64,000 nucleotides of DNA from Moraxella osloensis (GCF_001553955.1 NZ_CP014234.1:1116001-1180000); one strand, 5' to 3'; positions 47,852 through 57,097 are shown, counted from the first letter of the stretch. Program-made: numbers and translations. The notes: generated by a model not told the origin, from the letters alone.

Positions 47852-49081
47852 ATGCCAGAACTCACCCCGCCAGAAACCAGCCCTGTCATCACCCTTGAAG
47901 CGCCGCAACCCGTTGCCGTTGTGCCACAAGACGAAGCCGACCAACTGGTCAAACTTGACCTAACCAAAGTGCCTGAACTTGATGCCAAAGTGAACAATTT
48001 TGTGATGCATGTATTACAAACCCCTGTCAACACGTCAGTATTCGATGAGAAAGTCAACGCCATTCATCAGCTGGGTAGTACCGAAATTCGCGCTTCCGCG
48101 CAGATTGCAAATCGCATGCTCGATCGTCCTGCTAAAAGCATGGATAAAGCCTTATTTGACAACTCCCCGATTGCCAAATCCTTGACTGAGCTACGCAGCG
48201 TGGTCGAAGACCTAGATCCAGCCCGACAAGGTTCGCTGTCAAGTCCACGCAAATTTTTGGGCATCATCCCGATGGGCAAATCCGTGCAAGATTATTTTCG
48301 CAAATACCAATCTTCGCAAACCCATATCAATGCCATCATTGAAAGCCTGTATCACGGCAAAGATGAACTGATGAAAGACAATGCTAGCATTGAGCAAGAA
48401 AAGGTCAATATGTGGGCACTGATGCAGTCGCTCCGTCAATATATTTATGTCGGTCAAAAAATTGATGAACGTCTAGAGCAAAAAATCGGTGAGCTTGAAG
48501 CCACCGACCCTGAAAAAGCACGCGTGGTCAAAGAAGAACTGCTGTTTTATGTGCGCCAGAAAAACATGGATTTTTTGACCCAGCTGGCGGTGAACATCCA
48601 AGGGTATTTGGCGCTTGATATGATTCGCAAAAACAACTTAGAGCTTATCAAAGGCGTTGACCGTGCCACGACGACAACGATTGCTGCGCTACGTACTGCG
48701 GTGATGGTGTCACAAGCGCTGAGCAGTCAAAAACTGGTGCTTGACCAAATCAATGCGCTTAACTCAACGACCAGTAGCTTGATTGAATCAACGTCAGTCA
48801 TGCTCAAACGCCAAACCGCGCAAGTTCATGAGCAAGCCAGCGGCAGCTCACTGGACTTGGAAAAACTGCAAAAATCCTTTAATCACATCTATGAGACCAT
48901 GCATGCCATTGACGCCTTTAAAGTCAAAGCACTGGGCAATATGCAGCAAACGCTCAATGTACTGACCCAAGAAGTTGACCGCGCACAAACCTACCTTGAC
49001 CGCACCAATCACCAAACGGTGAGTGAGGTTGCCAACGAGCTACAAATTGATGAGGAGAAACTGGGTAATGTCAAACTTTAA
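47852..49081 (+). CDS. telA: TelA-family (toxic anion resistance) protein
   Basis: The 409-residue protein matches the TelA family throughout: FLGIIPMGKSVQDYFRKYQSSQTHINAII, the DNASIEQEKVNMW segment, and the RTAVMVSQALSSQKLVLDQINALN region. Long helices suggest coiled coils and no membrane segment is seen. Family members are linked to tellurite resistance in plasmids and to envelope stress or antimicrobial tolerance in Gram-positives; the chromosomal role here is not known. The usual partner (a YceG/TerD-type or 5-bromo-4-chloroindolyl phosphate hydrolysis gene) is absent nearby, so it appears as a single gene. Ribosome site AAGGATAT. Confidence 0.9.
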   Translation: MPELTPPETSPVITLEAPQPVAVVPQDEADQLVKLDLTKVPELDAKVNNFVMHVLQTPVNTSVFDEKVNAIHQLGSTEIRASAQIANRMLDRPAKSMDKALFDNSPIAKSLTELRSVVEDLDPARQGSLSSPRKFLGIIPMGKSVQDYFRKYQSSQTHINAIIESLYHGKDELMKDNASIEQEKVNMWALMQSLRQYIYVGQKIDERLEQKIGELEATDPEKARVVKEELLFYVRQKNMDFLTQLAVNIQGYLALDMIRKNNLELIKGVDRATTTTIAALRTAVMVSQALSSQKLVLDQINALNSTTSSLIESTSVMLKRQTAQVHEQASGSSLDLEKLQKSFNHIYETMHAIDAFKVKALGNMQQTLNVLTQEVDRAQTYLDRTNHQTVSEVANELQIDEEKLGNVKL

Positions 49082-49269
49082 TCCCCGTTTGATTTGACTA
49101 TGAGCAACCTCACGGATGATTGCGGCTTTTACTGTTTATCACCATCTTTTATCAGTAATAATAAAAGGATAATTGATGACAACTAACAAGCAAAAACTAT
49201 CAAAGTGTCAGCTGGTGAAGACTAATCTTGCAAAGCAAAGTTTTTGAAAAACAAAGTATTTTTAGCTTA

Positions 49270-49299
49270 AAAAAACACCGCCATGAGTGCGGTGTTTTT
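49270..49299. terminator. Bidirectional terminator between telA and purK
   Basis: AAACACCGC-CATGAGT-GCGGTGTTT with A/T tracts on both sides, between convergent genes. Confidence 0.8.
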
Positions 49300-49327
49300 G
49301 CTGACACATAGCTTTAGTTACATGGCT

Positions 49328-50491
49328 TTAGTCAGACAATTTATTGGGTAATTTTGCAACCACTTGCGCGACCGTGTTATCCAGTTGACTGCTATCGCTC
49401 GGCATTACTGTGATATGAGCGATTTTTCGACCTTCGCGCTCTTCTTTATCATAATTGTGCACGTGCACGCCAGCGATGGCTAGGACTTCGTCCAGTTTTG
49501 GGTATTTGCCGATGACATTTAACATAACTGATGGTTTAACAATGGACGTATCGCCAAGTGGTAATCCAGCCACCGCGCGCATGTGATTTTCAAATTGACT
49601 GGTTACCGCGCCTTCAATACTCCAGTGCCCTGAGTTGTGCACGCGGGGTGCGATTTCATTGGCTAGCAATTTTTCAGCGCCGCCTTCAGAAGTCACAAAT
49701 AATTCTAACGTCAACACGCCCACATAGTTTAAATGTTCGAGCAATTTTTTGATATTACTTTGGGCTTGTTCGGTCAATTGCTCGACGTTCGGTGCTGGTG
49801 CGGTTGATTTTGCCAAGATACCATTGCTATGCTCATTTTGCACGAGCGGATAATAGCGGATTTCACCGTTTTGGGCGCGCACTGCAATGATAGATACTTC
49901 GCGCTCAAAGTGAATAAAGCCTTCGGCAATGAGCGGCGCTGTTTTGGTTGCGTCACCAAGCTCTGCCCACGCGGTGTCGATTTGGTCAGCGGATTTGACC
50001 ACAAACTGCCCTTTGCCATCATAGCCCCCGCGTGTGGTTTTGAGTACCAAGGGTAGCCCCAATTTGTCGGCGGCGGCCTGGATATCGGCTTTGTCATGCA
50101 CTGCCATAAAAGGCACGGTGGCGATATCTAATTGATTAAACAATTTTTTTTCATTTAACCGATCTTGTGCCACCGATAGCGCAAATGATGATGGGTACAA
50201 GGTTTTGGTTGATTCCAAAAACTGGGCAGGTTTGAGCGGGGTGTTTTCAAACTCTAAGGTAAAAATATCACAGCTTTGGGCAAAATCTTCAAATTGCTCG
50301 CTACTAAACACTTTGCCCAGTAAGCGTGCCGGGCAATTGGCACTATCTTCCAAAAACACGCAGCGGATACCCAGTGGCAATGCCGCTTGCGCCAACATCA
50401 TACCTAGCTGTCCGCCACCTAAAATTCCAATGGTTTTGACAGGATAATTGGAATGATTGATGGTATAAAAATTGGCGGTTTGCATAGGCAT
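49328..50491 (-). CDS. purK: N5-carboxyaminoimidazole ribonucleotide synthase
   Basis: PurK carboxylates aminoimidazole ribonucleotide with ATP and bicarbonate in purine synthesis. I start at the ATG at 50491 (387 residues, MPMQTANFYTINH); an upstream in-frame ATG at 50575 adds 28 residues not in the family. The ATP-grasp layout is clear: TIGILGGGQLGMMLAQAA at the N-terminus, VLKTTRGGYDGKGQFVV, EGFIHFEREVSIIAVR, and LANEIAPRVHNSGHWSIEGA with the catalytic region. The C-terminal lobe is complete. No purE follows in the window. Confidence 0.95.
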   Translation of the reverse strand: MPMQTANFYTINHSNYPVKTIGILGGGQLGMMLAQAALPLGIRCVFLEDSANCPARLLGKVFSSEQFEDFAQSCDIFTLEFENTPLKPAQFLESTKTLYPSSFALSVAQDRLNEKKLFNQLDIATVPFMAVHDKADIQAAADKLGLPLVLKTTRGGYDGKGQFVVKSADQIDTAWAELGDATKTAPLIAEGFIHFEREVSIIAVRAQNGEIRYYPLVQNEHSNGILAKSTAPAPNVEQLTEQAQSNIKKLLEHLNYVGVLTLELFVTSEGGAEKLLANEIAPRVHNSGHWSIEGAVTSQFENHMRAVAGLPLGDTSIVKPSVMLNVIGKYPKLDEVLAIAGVHVHNYDKEEREGRKIAHITVMPSDSSQLDNTVAQVVAKLPNKLSD

Positions 50492-50578
50492 GGTAGCGGC
50501 TCTTTTTGATAAGTGAAACACAGAAGAAAAATTATGGCTAATTATAAAGGATTTGCTCACAAATAAAAAATCCAAGCA

Positions 50579-50612
50579 TAAAAAAACCCATAAGTCTTTA
50601 GTCTTACGGGTT
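50579..50612 (-). terminator. Intrinsic terminator between the 101-residue gene and purK
   Basis: ACCCATAAG and CTTACGGGT pair (one G-T) around TCTTTAGT; on the minus strand the stem is followed by seven Ts, 29 bp beyond the stop of the gene at 50641. Confidence 0.7.
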
Positions 50613-50640
50613 CAAAAAATCAATGAATAGGTTTTACGCG

Positions 50641-50946
50641 TTAACTGTAATGCACGGGTTCTTCGTCATACACATTGGCATGCCACTGCGAAAGCTGCTT
50701 TTGCATTAAGGTTTGAATGGCAGCATGAATCATACTTTGCCCAATCAGCTGGGTATCCTCTCCCAACAGTTCTTTCACTTTGTCAGAAAATTCAATACTT
50801 ACCAAGTTTTCTGATTCGTCATTCGAGGTACGTAGTACCATTTTGCCGTCAGCTTGCTCGATAAACTCTAGCATCATCGCTTCTGCTTTGGCCTCTTTTG
50901 CCGCTTGCAGTAGGCTTTGGTAATCTGTTTTTGCATCTTTTTGCAT
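50641..50946 (-). CDS. Small conserved protein of unknown function
   Basis: The 101-residue soluble protein is acidic in its middle part and has no signal peptide. The N-terminus is helical (DYQSLLQAAKEAKAEAMMLEFI), followed by a short beta region (GKMVLRTSNDESENLVSIEF) and a C-terminal helix (QSMIHAAIQTLMQKQLSQWH). I do not recognise the family. It has its own terminator and is transcribed toward purK. The start has a GGAGC ribosome site within ten bases, which supports the gene being real. Confidence 0.65.
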   Translation of the reverse strand: MQKDAKTDYQSLLQAAKEAKAEAMMLEFIEQADGKMVLRTSNDESENLVSIEFSDKVKELLGEDTQLIGQSMIHAAIQTLMQKQLSQWHANVYDEEPVHYS

Positions 50947-51243
50947 CGTCGCTCCTCTATCTTTTATCCGCCCCAGTGACTATATTGGGTTACTACCTTA
51001 GTAACTATCTGATTAACTAGGGTAATCAACCTGTTAGTCACCCTGTCATATCGCTTTCATCAACGTTAGCATGGTTTAACGCTTTGCATCTTTTTAGAAG
51101 CTTGTTGACAGCTTATTAACAGGTTAACAGGGTTTGGCATATTGCATGATTATTAAAATGGCGACTTTAGCGGTAAAAATCAAGCATAATTTGTGATATT
51201 AACACAGCGACTACACTACTTAATGCTTAAGGGCTATTCTGTT

Positions 51244-51576
51244 GACTTCCTCCCCTCCCTAAAGTGAGGGGATTCCTTCTGCAAGACGGTGAAGCCCCAC
51301 CGCAAACCTTAAATAGTGGCAACCGCCCGTACTACACACCGTACATTTAAGGTTCTTATTTTAAGCTAATCCTACCGTTAGGATTGTCAATAGACACGGA
51401 TTAGCTCAAGTGTGTGTTTGGAATGTCTTACCAGTTAAGTTACTGCGTACTCGCAATTTAGTCTTAATTTAACTGTTGAGTGTAAGACATTGAATATAGT
51501 GATATGAGTATAGCAAATCTTATGGAGTTAAGCAATTGCCTTATATCCACCACCTGAAGTCGGTGGTTTTACGGCA
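51244..51576. mobile_element. Transposase-less IS200/IS605-like element (PATE-type)
   Basis: Both ends have the subterminal hairpins typical of IS200/IS605 elements: CCCCTC-CCTAAAGT-GAGGGG at 51252-51271 and ACCACC-TGAAGTC-GGTGGT at 51549-51567, the latter followed by TTTTACGGC. The words CTCCCCTCCCTAAAGTGAGG and AAGTCGGTGGTTTTACGG are ones I associate with the ends of such insertion sequences. The 270 bp between have no transposase or TnpB frame. There are no terminal inverted repeats and no target duplication, as expected for Y1 single-strand transposition. An autonomous relative elsewhere could mobilise it. The left flank 50947-51243 holds no gene. Confidence 0.6.
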
Positions 51577-51623
51577 AGGTCAGATAAATTATTGAGCGAA
51601 CCATGCAGCTTGAACCATTGAAC

Positions 51624-52262
51624 TTACAACAACTGCGGAAATACACTTTTTAAACCGCCCACAAAAATCTCTACTGCAACGGCTGCAAGTAGCATCCCCA
51701 TGATACGATTGAGCACATTAAGCCCTGTGTCACCTAAGAAACGACTCACCTGCCCCGCTGCCATAAAGCTTAGATAAGTGATAATACTGATAATCAAACC
51801 TGCGGTGATAATCGCTAGCATATTAAAATAACTATGCCCGCTTGCGGCATAAATAATCACGGTAGAAATCCCACCAGGGCCAATCACCATCGGAATCGTC
51901 AACGGCACCACGGCAGATGCCGCCCCTTGAAACGCCACGCCATTTAAATCCCCGGATTTGCCGACATGCGGTTTGGCAACATTGCCAGCGCCATTCATCA
52001 TGCCAATGGCAATAATCAATACCAAGATACCGCCTGCGATACGAAATGACCCAAGCGAAATACCCAACACCTTTAAAATAGGCTCGCCTGCCAGCGAAAA
52101 TATCGCAATGGTCACAAACACGGTAATCGCTGAAATCAGTGCAACTTTGCGAGTTTGTTGTCGATTGGCGTCTTTGGTGATATCAATAAATAACGATAAC
52201 GCGGCAAAGGGATTGACCAGTACCACCAGTGCCAAAAATATTTTTAAGACTTGAGATTCCAT
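51624..52262 (-). CDS. MarC-family integral membrane protein
   Basis: The 212-residue protein has six hydrophobic segments over its full length (for example IFLALVVLVNPFAALSLFID, VALISAITVFVTIAIFSLAG and ILVLIIAIGMMNGA), and the family motifs VPLTIPMVIGPGGISTVI and NRIMGMLLAAVAVEIFVGGL. Despite the name, MarC proteins have not been shown to confer drug resistance in E. coli, and the substrate is unknown. The N-terminal NPFAALSLF motif is typical. It is a single gene; an ABC-transporter remnant lies upstream in the same direction. Confidence 0.9.
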   Translation of the reverse strand: MESQVLKIFLALVVLVNPFAALSLFIDITKDANRQQTRKVALISAITVFVTIAIFSLAGEPILKVLGISLGSFRIAGGILVLIIAIGMMNGAGNVAKPHVGKSGDLNGVAFQGAASAVVPLTIPMVIGPGGISTVIIYAASGHSYFNMLAIITAGLIISIITYLSFMAAGQVSRFLGDTGLNVLNRIMGMLLAAVAVEIFVGGLKSVFPQLL

Positions 52263-52404
52263 GAGTATTGACTAACTTGTTGGGTGAAGTTGGGTGAATA
52301 TAACAAAACAGTTATGGTAGCATAAATTTAAGTCAGCCAGGTTACGGCATTAATCCGCTTAGCGCTACCAGTGCGCGTGCTAAGCCTGCACAATGAACAC
52401 AAAA

Positions 52405-52560
52405 TTAGTGGCTGTCTAACGTTTGGGTGATTTTATCAAGATTTAAACTATCGGACATGGCATTAAAAATCTCATAGTATTTGCCTTGCTTGCGATACAG
52501 TTCATCATGCGTGCCTGTCTCCACCACGCGCCCTTGCTCGATGACCACAAAATCATAAAA
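52405..52560 (-). pseudogene. C-terminal remnant of an ABC transporter ATP-binding protein
   Basis: The minus strand reads FVVIEQGRVVETGTHDELYR followed by KQGKYYEIFNAM and about 15 more residues to a stop at 52405. This is the typical end of an exporter-type ABC ATPase after the D-loop and H-loop. The frame loses similarity at about 52560 and no Walker motifs are found upstream; instead the acyl-CoA dehydrogenase gene begins at 52703 on the other strand. So about 50 residues survive from a gene of some 600 codons. No start codon or ribosome site is present. Confidence 0.75.
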
Positions 52561-52702
52561 TAATTTTATGATAATTAGTATTATTTATGAATATTTATTA
52601 TGATTTGAAGCTTTTAGGGGCAAATACCTTTATACTGAGCGGACTTATTTTTACCTTTCACTTTCTATCTTAGTTAATAGTCTCTTAAAAGGATTTCAGC
52701 GT

Positions 52703-54523
52703 ATGCCATTATCATATAAAGCCCCCCTGCGTGATATTCGCTTTTTAACCAATGAAGTATTTAATTACCCAGAACACTATAAAACCTTAAAATGTGGTGA
52801 AAATGCCGATCCTGAAACCGTGGATATGATGCTTGAGAGTTTTGCGGATTATTGTAGCAATGTGTTGATGCCACTGTACCAATCAGGCGACGATGAAGGT
52901 TGCCATTTTGACAAAGGTGTTGTCACCACGCCAAAAGGCTTTAAAGAAGCTTATGATATGTTCGTTGAAGCTGGGTATCAAGCCATACCGTTTCCTGAAG
53001 AATTCGGTGGCTTAAATATGCCAATGTCTGTCAACCTCATCAAAAGTGAAATGATGGGCACGGCAAACTGGGCATTTGCCATGTATCCAGGGCTGTCGGT
53101 GGGCTGTATGAATACCATCATGCAATACGGCACCCCTGAGCAAAAAGCCACTTATATGCCAGCCTTGGTAGAAGGTCGTTGGTCGGGCACCATGTGTTTG
53201 ACTGAGCCACAATGTGGTACCGACTTGGGTCAAGTTAAAACTAAAGCCATTCCACAAGAGGATGGTACTTATAAGATTAGTGGTACCAAAATCTTTATTT
53301 CAGCCGGTGAACATGACCTAACAGAAAATATCGTGCATATCGTATTAGCACGCCTACCCGATGCGCCTGAAGGTACTAAGGGTATTTCGTTATTTATCGT
53401 GCCAAAATTCTTGGTCACAGAAAACGGTGACATTGGTGAGCGTAATCCAGTTAACTGTGGCTCAATTGAGCACAAAATGGGTATCAAAGCATCAGCCACG
53501 GCGGTACTCAACTTTGATAATGCGACAGGCTATTTAATCGGTGAGCCGAATAAAGGCTTAAAAGCCATGTTTACCTTTATGAACACTGCCCGCCTAGGCA
53601 CAGGTGTGGAAGGTTTAGCGCATATGGAATTGGCTTTCCAAAACTCATTGCCCTATGCCAAAGAACGCCGCTCAATGCGTACCCTATCAGGTACCAAAGA
53701 GCCAAACCAAGTGGCTGATGCGATTATCCATCATGCCGATGTTGCGCGTATGTTACTCACCCAAAAAGCCTTCTCAGAAGGCGCGCGCTCAATGATTTAT
53801 CACGCATCACGCTATGCTGACAAAATGTTTGAAGCAGCGATGCTCGGTGACGATGCTGAGTTCCACAAATGGGATGATAAATTGGGCTTTTATACCCCAA
53901 TACTCAAAGGCTTCTTAACTGAACTAAGCATTGAATGCGCCAAACATGGTATGCAAATCTACGGCGGTCATGGCTATATCAAAGAATGGGGCATGGAACA
54001 AATCGCCCGTGATGCACGTATCTCAACCCTTTATGAAGGCACCACAGGCGTACAAGCGCTTGACCTACTAGGTCGTAAAGTGTTAATCCAATCAAAAGGC
54101 AAAGTGCTGCTGGATTACACCGCCAATATCATGAAATGGTGTAGTGAATACGCACTAGATAAAGGGATGCGTAAATTTGTTTGGGAATTGACCAAATACT
54201 GTGCAGAGTGGAATACCCTTACCACACGTATTATGCTCACGGCTCGTAAAGACCGTGAAATCGTCTCAGCAGCATCCGATGATTACTTAATGTACTCAGG
54301 CTATGTCATCATGGGCTATCACTGGGCACGCATGGCGGCGGTAGCGTATGACAAACTCAAAAATGGCGGCAGCGAAACCAAAGAATTCTATGAAGCCAAA
54401 ATCAAAACCGCTGAGTTTTATTTTGAAAAACTATTGCCACGCGCTTCAGGTCACTCAGAGAGCATGTTGGCACCAAGCGAGTTAATGGCGATGGATTTAG
54501 ATAGCTTTAATTTCCTAGACTAA
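52703..54523 (+). CDS. Acyl-CoA dehydrogenase (AcdA/FadE5-like, with C-terminal extension)
   Basis: The 606-residue flavoprotein oxidises acyl-CoA to enoyl-CoA in beta-oxidation. The core has the FAD/acyl-CoA signatures MCLTEPQCGTDLGQVKTKA near 175 and KISGTKIFISAGEHDLTENI, and the catalytic glutamate in TLYEGTTGVQALDLLGRKVL near 443. The N-terminal 40 residues (YKAPLRDIRFLTNEVFNY) and the extra 130-residue C-terminal domain define the longer bacterial type. The sequence is complete. A good ribosome site (AAAAGGA) precedes the start, and a terminator follows. It is a single-gene unit; no other fatty-acid gene is adjacent. Confidence 0.94.
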   Translation: MPLSYKAPLRDIRFLTNEVFNYPEHYKTLKCGENADPETVDMMLESFADYCSNVLMPLYQSGDDEGCHFDKGVVTTPKGFKEAYDMFVEAGYQAIPFPEEFGGLNMPMSVNLIKSEMMGTANWAFAMYPGLSVGCMNTIMQYGTPEQKATYMPALVEGRWSGTMCLTEPQCGTDLGQVKTKAIPQEDGTYKISGTKIFISAGEHDLTENIVHIVLARLPDAPEGTKGISLFIVPKFLVTENGDIGERNPVNCGSIEHKMGIKASATAVLNFDNATGYLIGEPNKGLKAMFTFMNTARLGTGVEGLAHMELAFQNSLPYAKERRSMRTLSGTKEPNQVADAIIHHADVARMLLTQKAFSEGARSMIYHASRYADKMFEAAMLGDDAEFHKWDDKLGFYTPILKGFLTELSIECAKHGMQIYGGHGYIKEWGMEQIARDARISTLYEGTTGVQALDLLGRKVLIQSKGKVLLDYTANIMKWCSEYALDKGMRKFVWELTKYCAEWNTLTTRIMLTARKDREIVSAASDDYLMYSGYVIMGYHWARMAAVAYDKLKNGGSETKEFYEAKIKTAEFYFEKLLPRASGHSESMLAPSELMAMDLDSFNFLD

Positions 54524-54550
54524 TGGGTTAAACTTGTTGCGCCATTTTGC

Positions 54551-54587
54551 AAAAAGGCTGCTCAACCTTAACGGGGGCAGCTTTTTT
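54551..54587 (+). terminator. Intrinsic terminator after the acyl-CoA dehydrogenase gene
   Basis: GCTGCTC and GGGCAGC pair around about 11 bases and are followed by TTTTTT, 28 bp after the stop. Confidence 0.8.
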
Positions 54588-54624
54588 ATTGCTCAAAATT
54601 TTAACACATACAAAAGAATTGATT

Positions 54625-55530
54625 ATGGAATTTACTGCTTTTTCGCGCCAAGTCATTGACCAATTAGAATCGGATATCACAGCCTACCTCCAAGCCTGTA
54701 AGTTACCCTCGCCGCTGCATGAAGCAAGCCTATACGCGATGACCAATGGCGGCAAACGGGTACGTCCTTTACTGATTGCAGCAACTTTTGCCACAGTAAA
54801 AACCGAAAGCAGTCTTACCCACCCATCCCATCAATTATCTAATGACGTGCGCCGTGCCATGATGGCGGTAGAGTGTCTACACGGCTATTCGCTGGTGCAT
54901 GATGACTTGCCTTGTATGGATGATGATGCGCTGCGCCGAGGGCGCCCTACCACCCATATCGCCTATGGTGAAGCCGCTGCGATGCTTGCCGGTGACGTGC
55001 TACAGACCTTAGCATTTGAAGCCCTAACCCATACGTATTTTGGTGAAAACAGTGAGTTTGCTACCCCGCTTTCTGCCACGTTTGCGCCACGGGCACGGCG
55101 GATGGTGATGGGGCAAATGCTGGATTTAAATGGCGAACACCAACAGCTTAGCCAAACTGAGCTTGAGGCCATCCACCGTGACAAAACAGGCGCGCTCATT
55201 GAAGCGTCAGTATTGATGGGTGCCATCTGTGCCAACGCGACTGACAGCGAACGCCAAGCACTCAATAGCTTTGCCGAGCAGATTGGCTTGGCTTTCCAAG
55301 TACAAGATGATATTTTGGATGTGACTGCTGACACCAAACAGCTTGGCAAACCTGCGGGTAGTGATGAAAAATTGGATAAATCCACTTATGTCAAATTACT
55401 GGGCGTGGAAGCTGCTAAAGACTATGCCCAAAGCTTGTTTGATACGGCAAAAAATACCATCGTTGCTGAATTTGGCATGGAAAACTATCTCGTTGATTTG
55501 GCGGATTGGTTATGGGAAAGAGAGAAATGA
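54625..55530 (+). CDS. ispA: Farnesyl diphosphate synthase / geranyltranstransferase
   Basis: IspA condenses isopentenyl diphosphate with allylic diphosphates to farnesyl diphosphate, which feeds quinone, undecaprenol and other isoprenoids. I start at the ATG at 54625 (301 residues), because upstream in-frame codons lie in the preceding terminator. The two Asp-rich motifs are VHDDLPCMDDDALRRGRPTT near 90-108 and FQVQDDILDVTAD near 223-236. NGGKRVRPLL near the N-terminus and DKTGALIEASV complete the family pattern. The usual neighbours xseB and dxs are not here. It is followed by an AT-rich orphan gene. Confidence 0.95.
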   Translation: MEFTAFSRQVIDQLESDITAYLQACKLPSPLHEASLYAMTNGGKRVRPLLIAATFATVKTESSLTHPSHQLSNDVRRAMMAVECLHGYSLVHDDLPCMDDDALRRGRPTTHIAYGEAAAMLAGDVLQTLAFEALTHTYFGENSEFATPLSATFAPRARRMVMGQMLDLNGEHQQLSQTELEAIHRDKTGALIEASVLMGAICANATDSERQALNSFAEQIGLAFQVQDDILDVTADTKQLGKPAGSDEKLDKSTYVKLLGVEAAKDYAQSLFDTAKNTIVAEFGMENYLVDLADWLWEREK

Positions 55531-55570
55531 ATCTCAATAAATGCGATTTATAATTGTATTAGGAATATAT

Positions 55571-56146
55571 ATGAAGATATTTGGCTATACAGAAGAAGAG
55601 CAAGATATTCATTTTGGAATAAAACCAAACTATAAACATAGACTGTCGAATTTGCTAAAACGCCAATTACAGGAAATGCTTGATTCAGGACGAGATGTAG
55701 ATGCAGTTACTAAAGAAATAAATTATTTAGAAGGTTTAATAAATGAGACTAAAACCAAAAAAGAAGCTCAGTTTAACAAAGGTAAACTAAGGGGGTTTTG
55801 GCATAAGCACTATTTCTTAGGAACCATTAAACAAATTGCAGTTAATACATCTAATCATATTCAAGCATCAGACAACTTTCAAAAAATCAATGAAGAGACT
55901 CTGATATCATCTAATTCACTTAATGATTATGCTAATAATCTTCCTAAAAATATTTTGAAGAGCACATTGAAAGTTAAAAAAGAAAATAGCTCTCTTACTG
56001 GTGATTGGATAATTTATATACCTTATGATAATTTGAATTATTATCTTATGTTAAGCGAACATTCTTTGCGTGGGGAGAATACAGACCATTTATATGACAA
56101 ATTAATAACAGAATGTCAGGAACAATTTCCATTCATTTTTTCCTAG
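55571..56146 (+). CDS. AT-rich orphan gene of unknown function
   Basis: From the ATG at 55571 (AGGAATATAT before it) the frame gives 191 residues (MKIFGYTEEEQDIHFGIKPN); an upstream ATG at 55541 is also in frame. I recognise no family. The N-terminal 75 residues look like an amphipathic helix pair with many charged residues (LSNLLKRQLQEMLDSGRDVD), the end has a short aromatic region (GDWIIYIPYDNLNYYLML). No signal peptide or membrane helix. Base composition is far more AT-rich than ispA before it and the RDD gene after it, which suggests recent arrival. It may be cotranscribed with ispA. Confidence 0.6.
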   Translation: MKIFGYTEEEQDIHFGIKPNYKHRLSNLLKRQLQEMLDSGRDVDAVTKEINYLEGLINETKTKKEAQFNKGKLRGFWHKHYFLGTIKQIAVNTSNHIQASDNFQKINEETLISSNSLNDYANNLPKNILKSTLKVKKENSSLTGDWIIYIPYDNLNYYLMLSEHSLRGENTDHLYDKLITECQEQFPFIFS

Positions 56147-56163
56147 ATAAACGTCAAAAATAT

Positions 56164-56811
56164 TTATTTTTTCCTAAACCCAGCAAACAAGCCTTCGTGG
56201 TTAATTTTTGGCATTTTCATGGTCACGGTGTTTGACAGCAAATCATGCAGCGCCAAGCCTTGCTTATTGACCCATGCAAACCAATAATTAAACAACAGCC
56301 CAATAAACATACTAAAATACAGCGCGCCCACCGACTGGTGGATAAGATAGCCTATCATCCCGCAGACCACCGGCAATAAACAGGCGGCTAATATCCGCAT
56401 CATCGATTGCCGCCAACTTAGCAATGAGCCATCACGGTTCATGGTTTTAAGCCGCCAAGTCTGCATGCCAAGCGTCTGCCCTGCCTTACGCCAAAACACC
56501 CCATAAAACCCGACTAAGATAATCACAAACGCAGGGATTTGCACAACATTACGATACCATAGCGGTAATGTCGCCGCTTGCTTCATATCCGTCCCTGCCA
56601 AACCTAGCAGTTTAGTCCCCAATACAATAAGCAGCATTTGCACAAAAAATAGCATCGCCAAAATCAACATACCATCATACAGCATAGCAATCAGCCGAGT
56701 AGCCGCTTTTGCCATCACGGGTTGTTGTTCTGGCAATGGCGCTGATTGCATGGATTGCGGCTGGCTGTTGGTCTCAGCTGTTTTCAATATTGGGGTCTTG
56801 GTCTTAGGCAT
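56164..56811 (-). CDS. RDD-family membrane protein
   Basis: The 215-residue protein has a 30-residue polar N-terminus, then the RDD signature: KAATRLIAMLYDGMLILAML (conserved R and D in the first helix), a second helix around VQIPAFVIILVGFYGVFWRK, then AGQTLGMQTWRLKTMNRDGS, typical of the family, and further helices. RDD proteins have been linked to ion transport in a few bacteria, otherwise the role is unknown. It is convergent with the orphan gene at 55571 with only 17 bp between the stops. Confidence 0.88.
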   Translation of the reverse strand: MPKTKTPILKTAETNSQPQSMQSAPLPEQQPVMAKAATRLIAMLYDGMLILAMLFFVQMLLIVLGTKLLGLAGTDMKQAATLPLWYRNVVQIPAFVIILVGFYGVFWRKAGQTLGMQTWRLKTMNRDGSLLSWRQSMMRILAACLLPVVCGMIGYLIHQSVGALYFSMFIGLLFNYWFAWVNKQGLALHDLLSNTVTMKMPKINHEGLFAGFRKK

Positions 56812-56876
56812 AGGTATAGCGGGCGAATGATAGGAGTAATTAAACGAAATTGTAGCCTAAATACAACCAAAAGGCT

Positions 56877-57059
56877 ATGACTCAAACGCCAACTACAGAC
56901 CCATCATTGCATGGCTCAGATAAACATAACTGGGATAAACACAATTGGGATGAAAATGCCTTAGGCAATAGTGAGGCAGGGGTGAAAAAAACGGAACGGC
57001 AAAATAACCCGCCGAGTAATATGATGTATAAAAAAATAAGACATAAAAAAATCGCCTAA
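56877..57059 (+). CDS. Possible small protein, 60 residues
   Basis: The frame MTQTPTTDPSLHGSDKHNWD to a terminal KKIRHKKIA is hydrophilic and contains a direct repeat DKHNWDKHNWDEN. No family is recognisable. The ribosome site (AAAAGGCT) is modest, and the gene would lie directly before tRNA-Arg on the opposite strand. It could be a real small protein or chance. Confidence 0.25.
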   Translation: MTQTPTTDPSLHGSDKHNWDKHNWDENALGNSEAGVKKTERQNNPPSNMMYKKIRHKKIA

Positions 57060-57097
57060 ACTCAAAGAGTGGCGATTAATTTTAACAAAATAATTAG

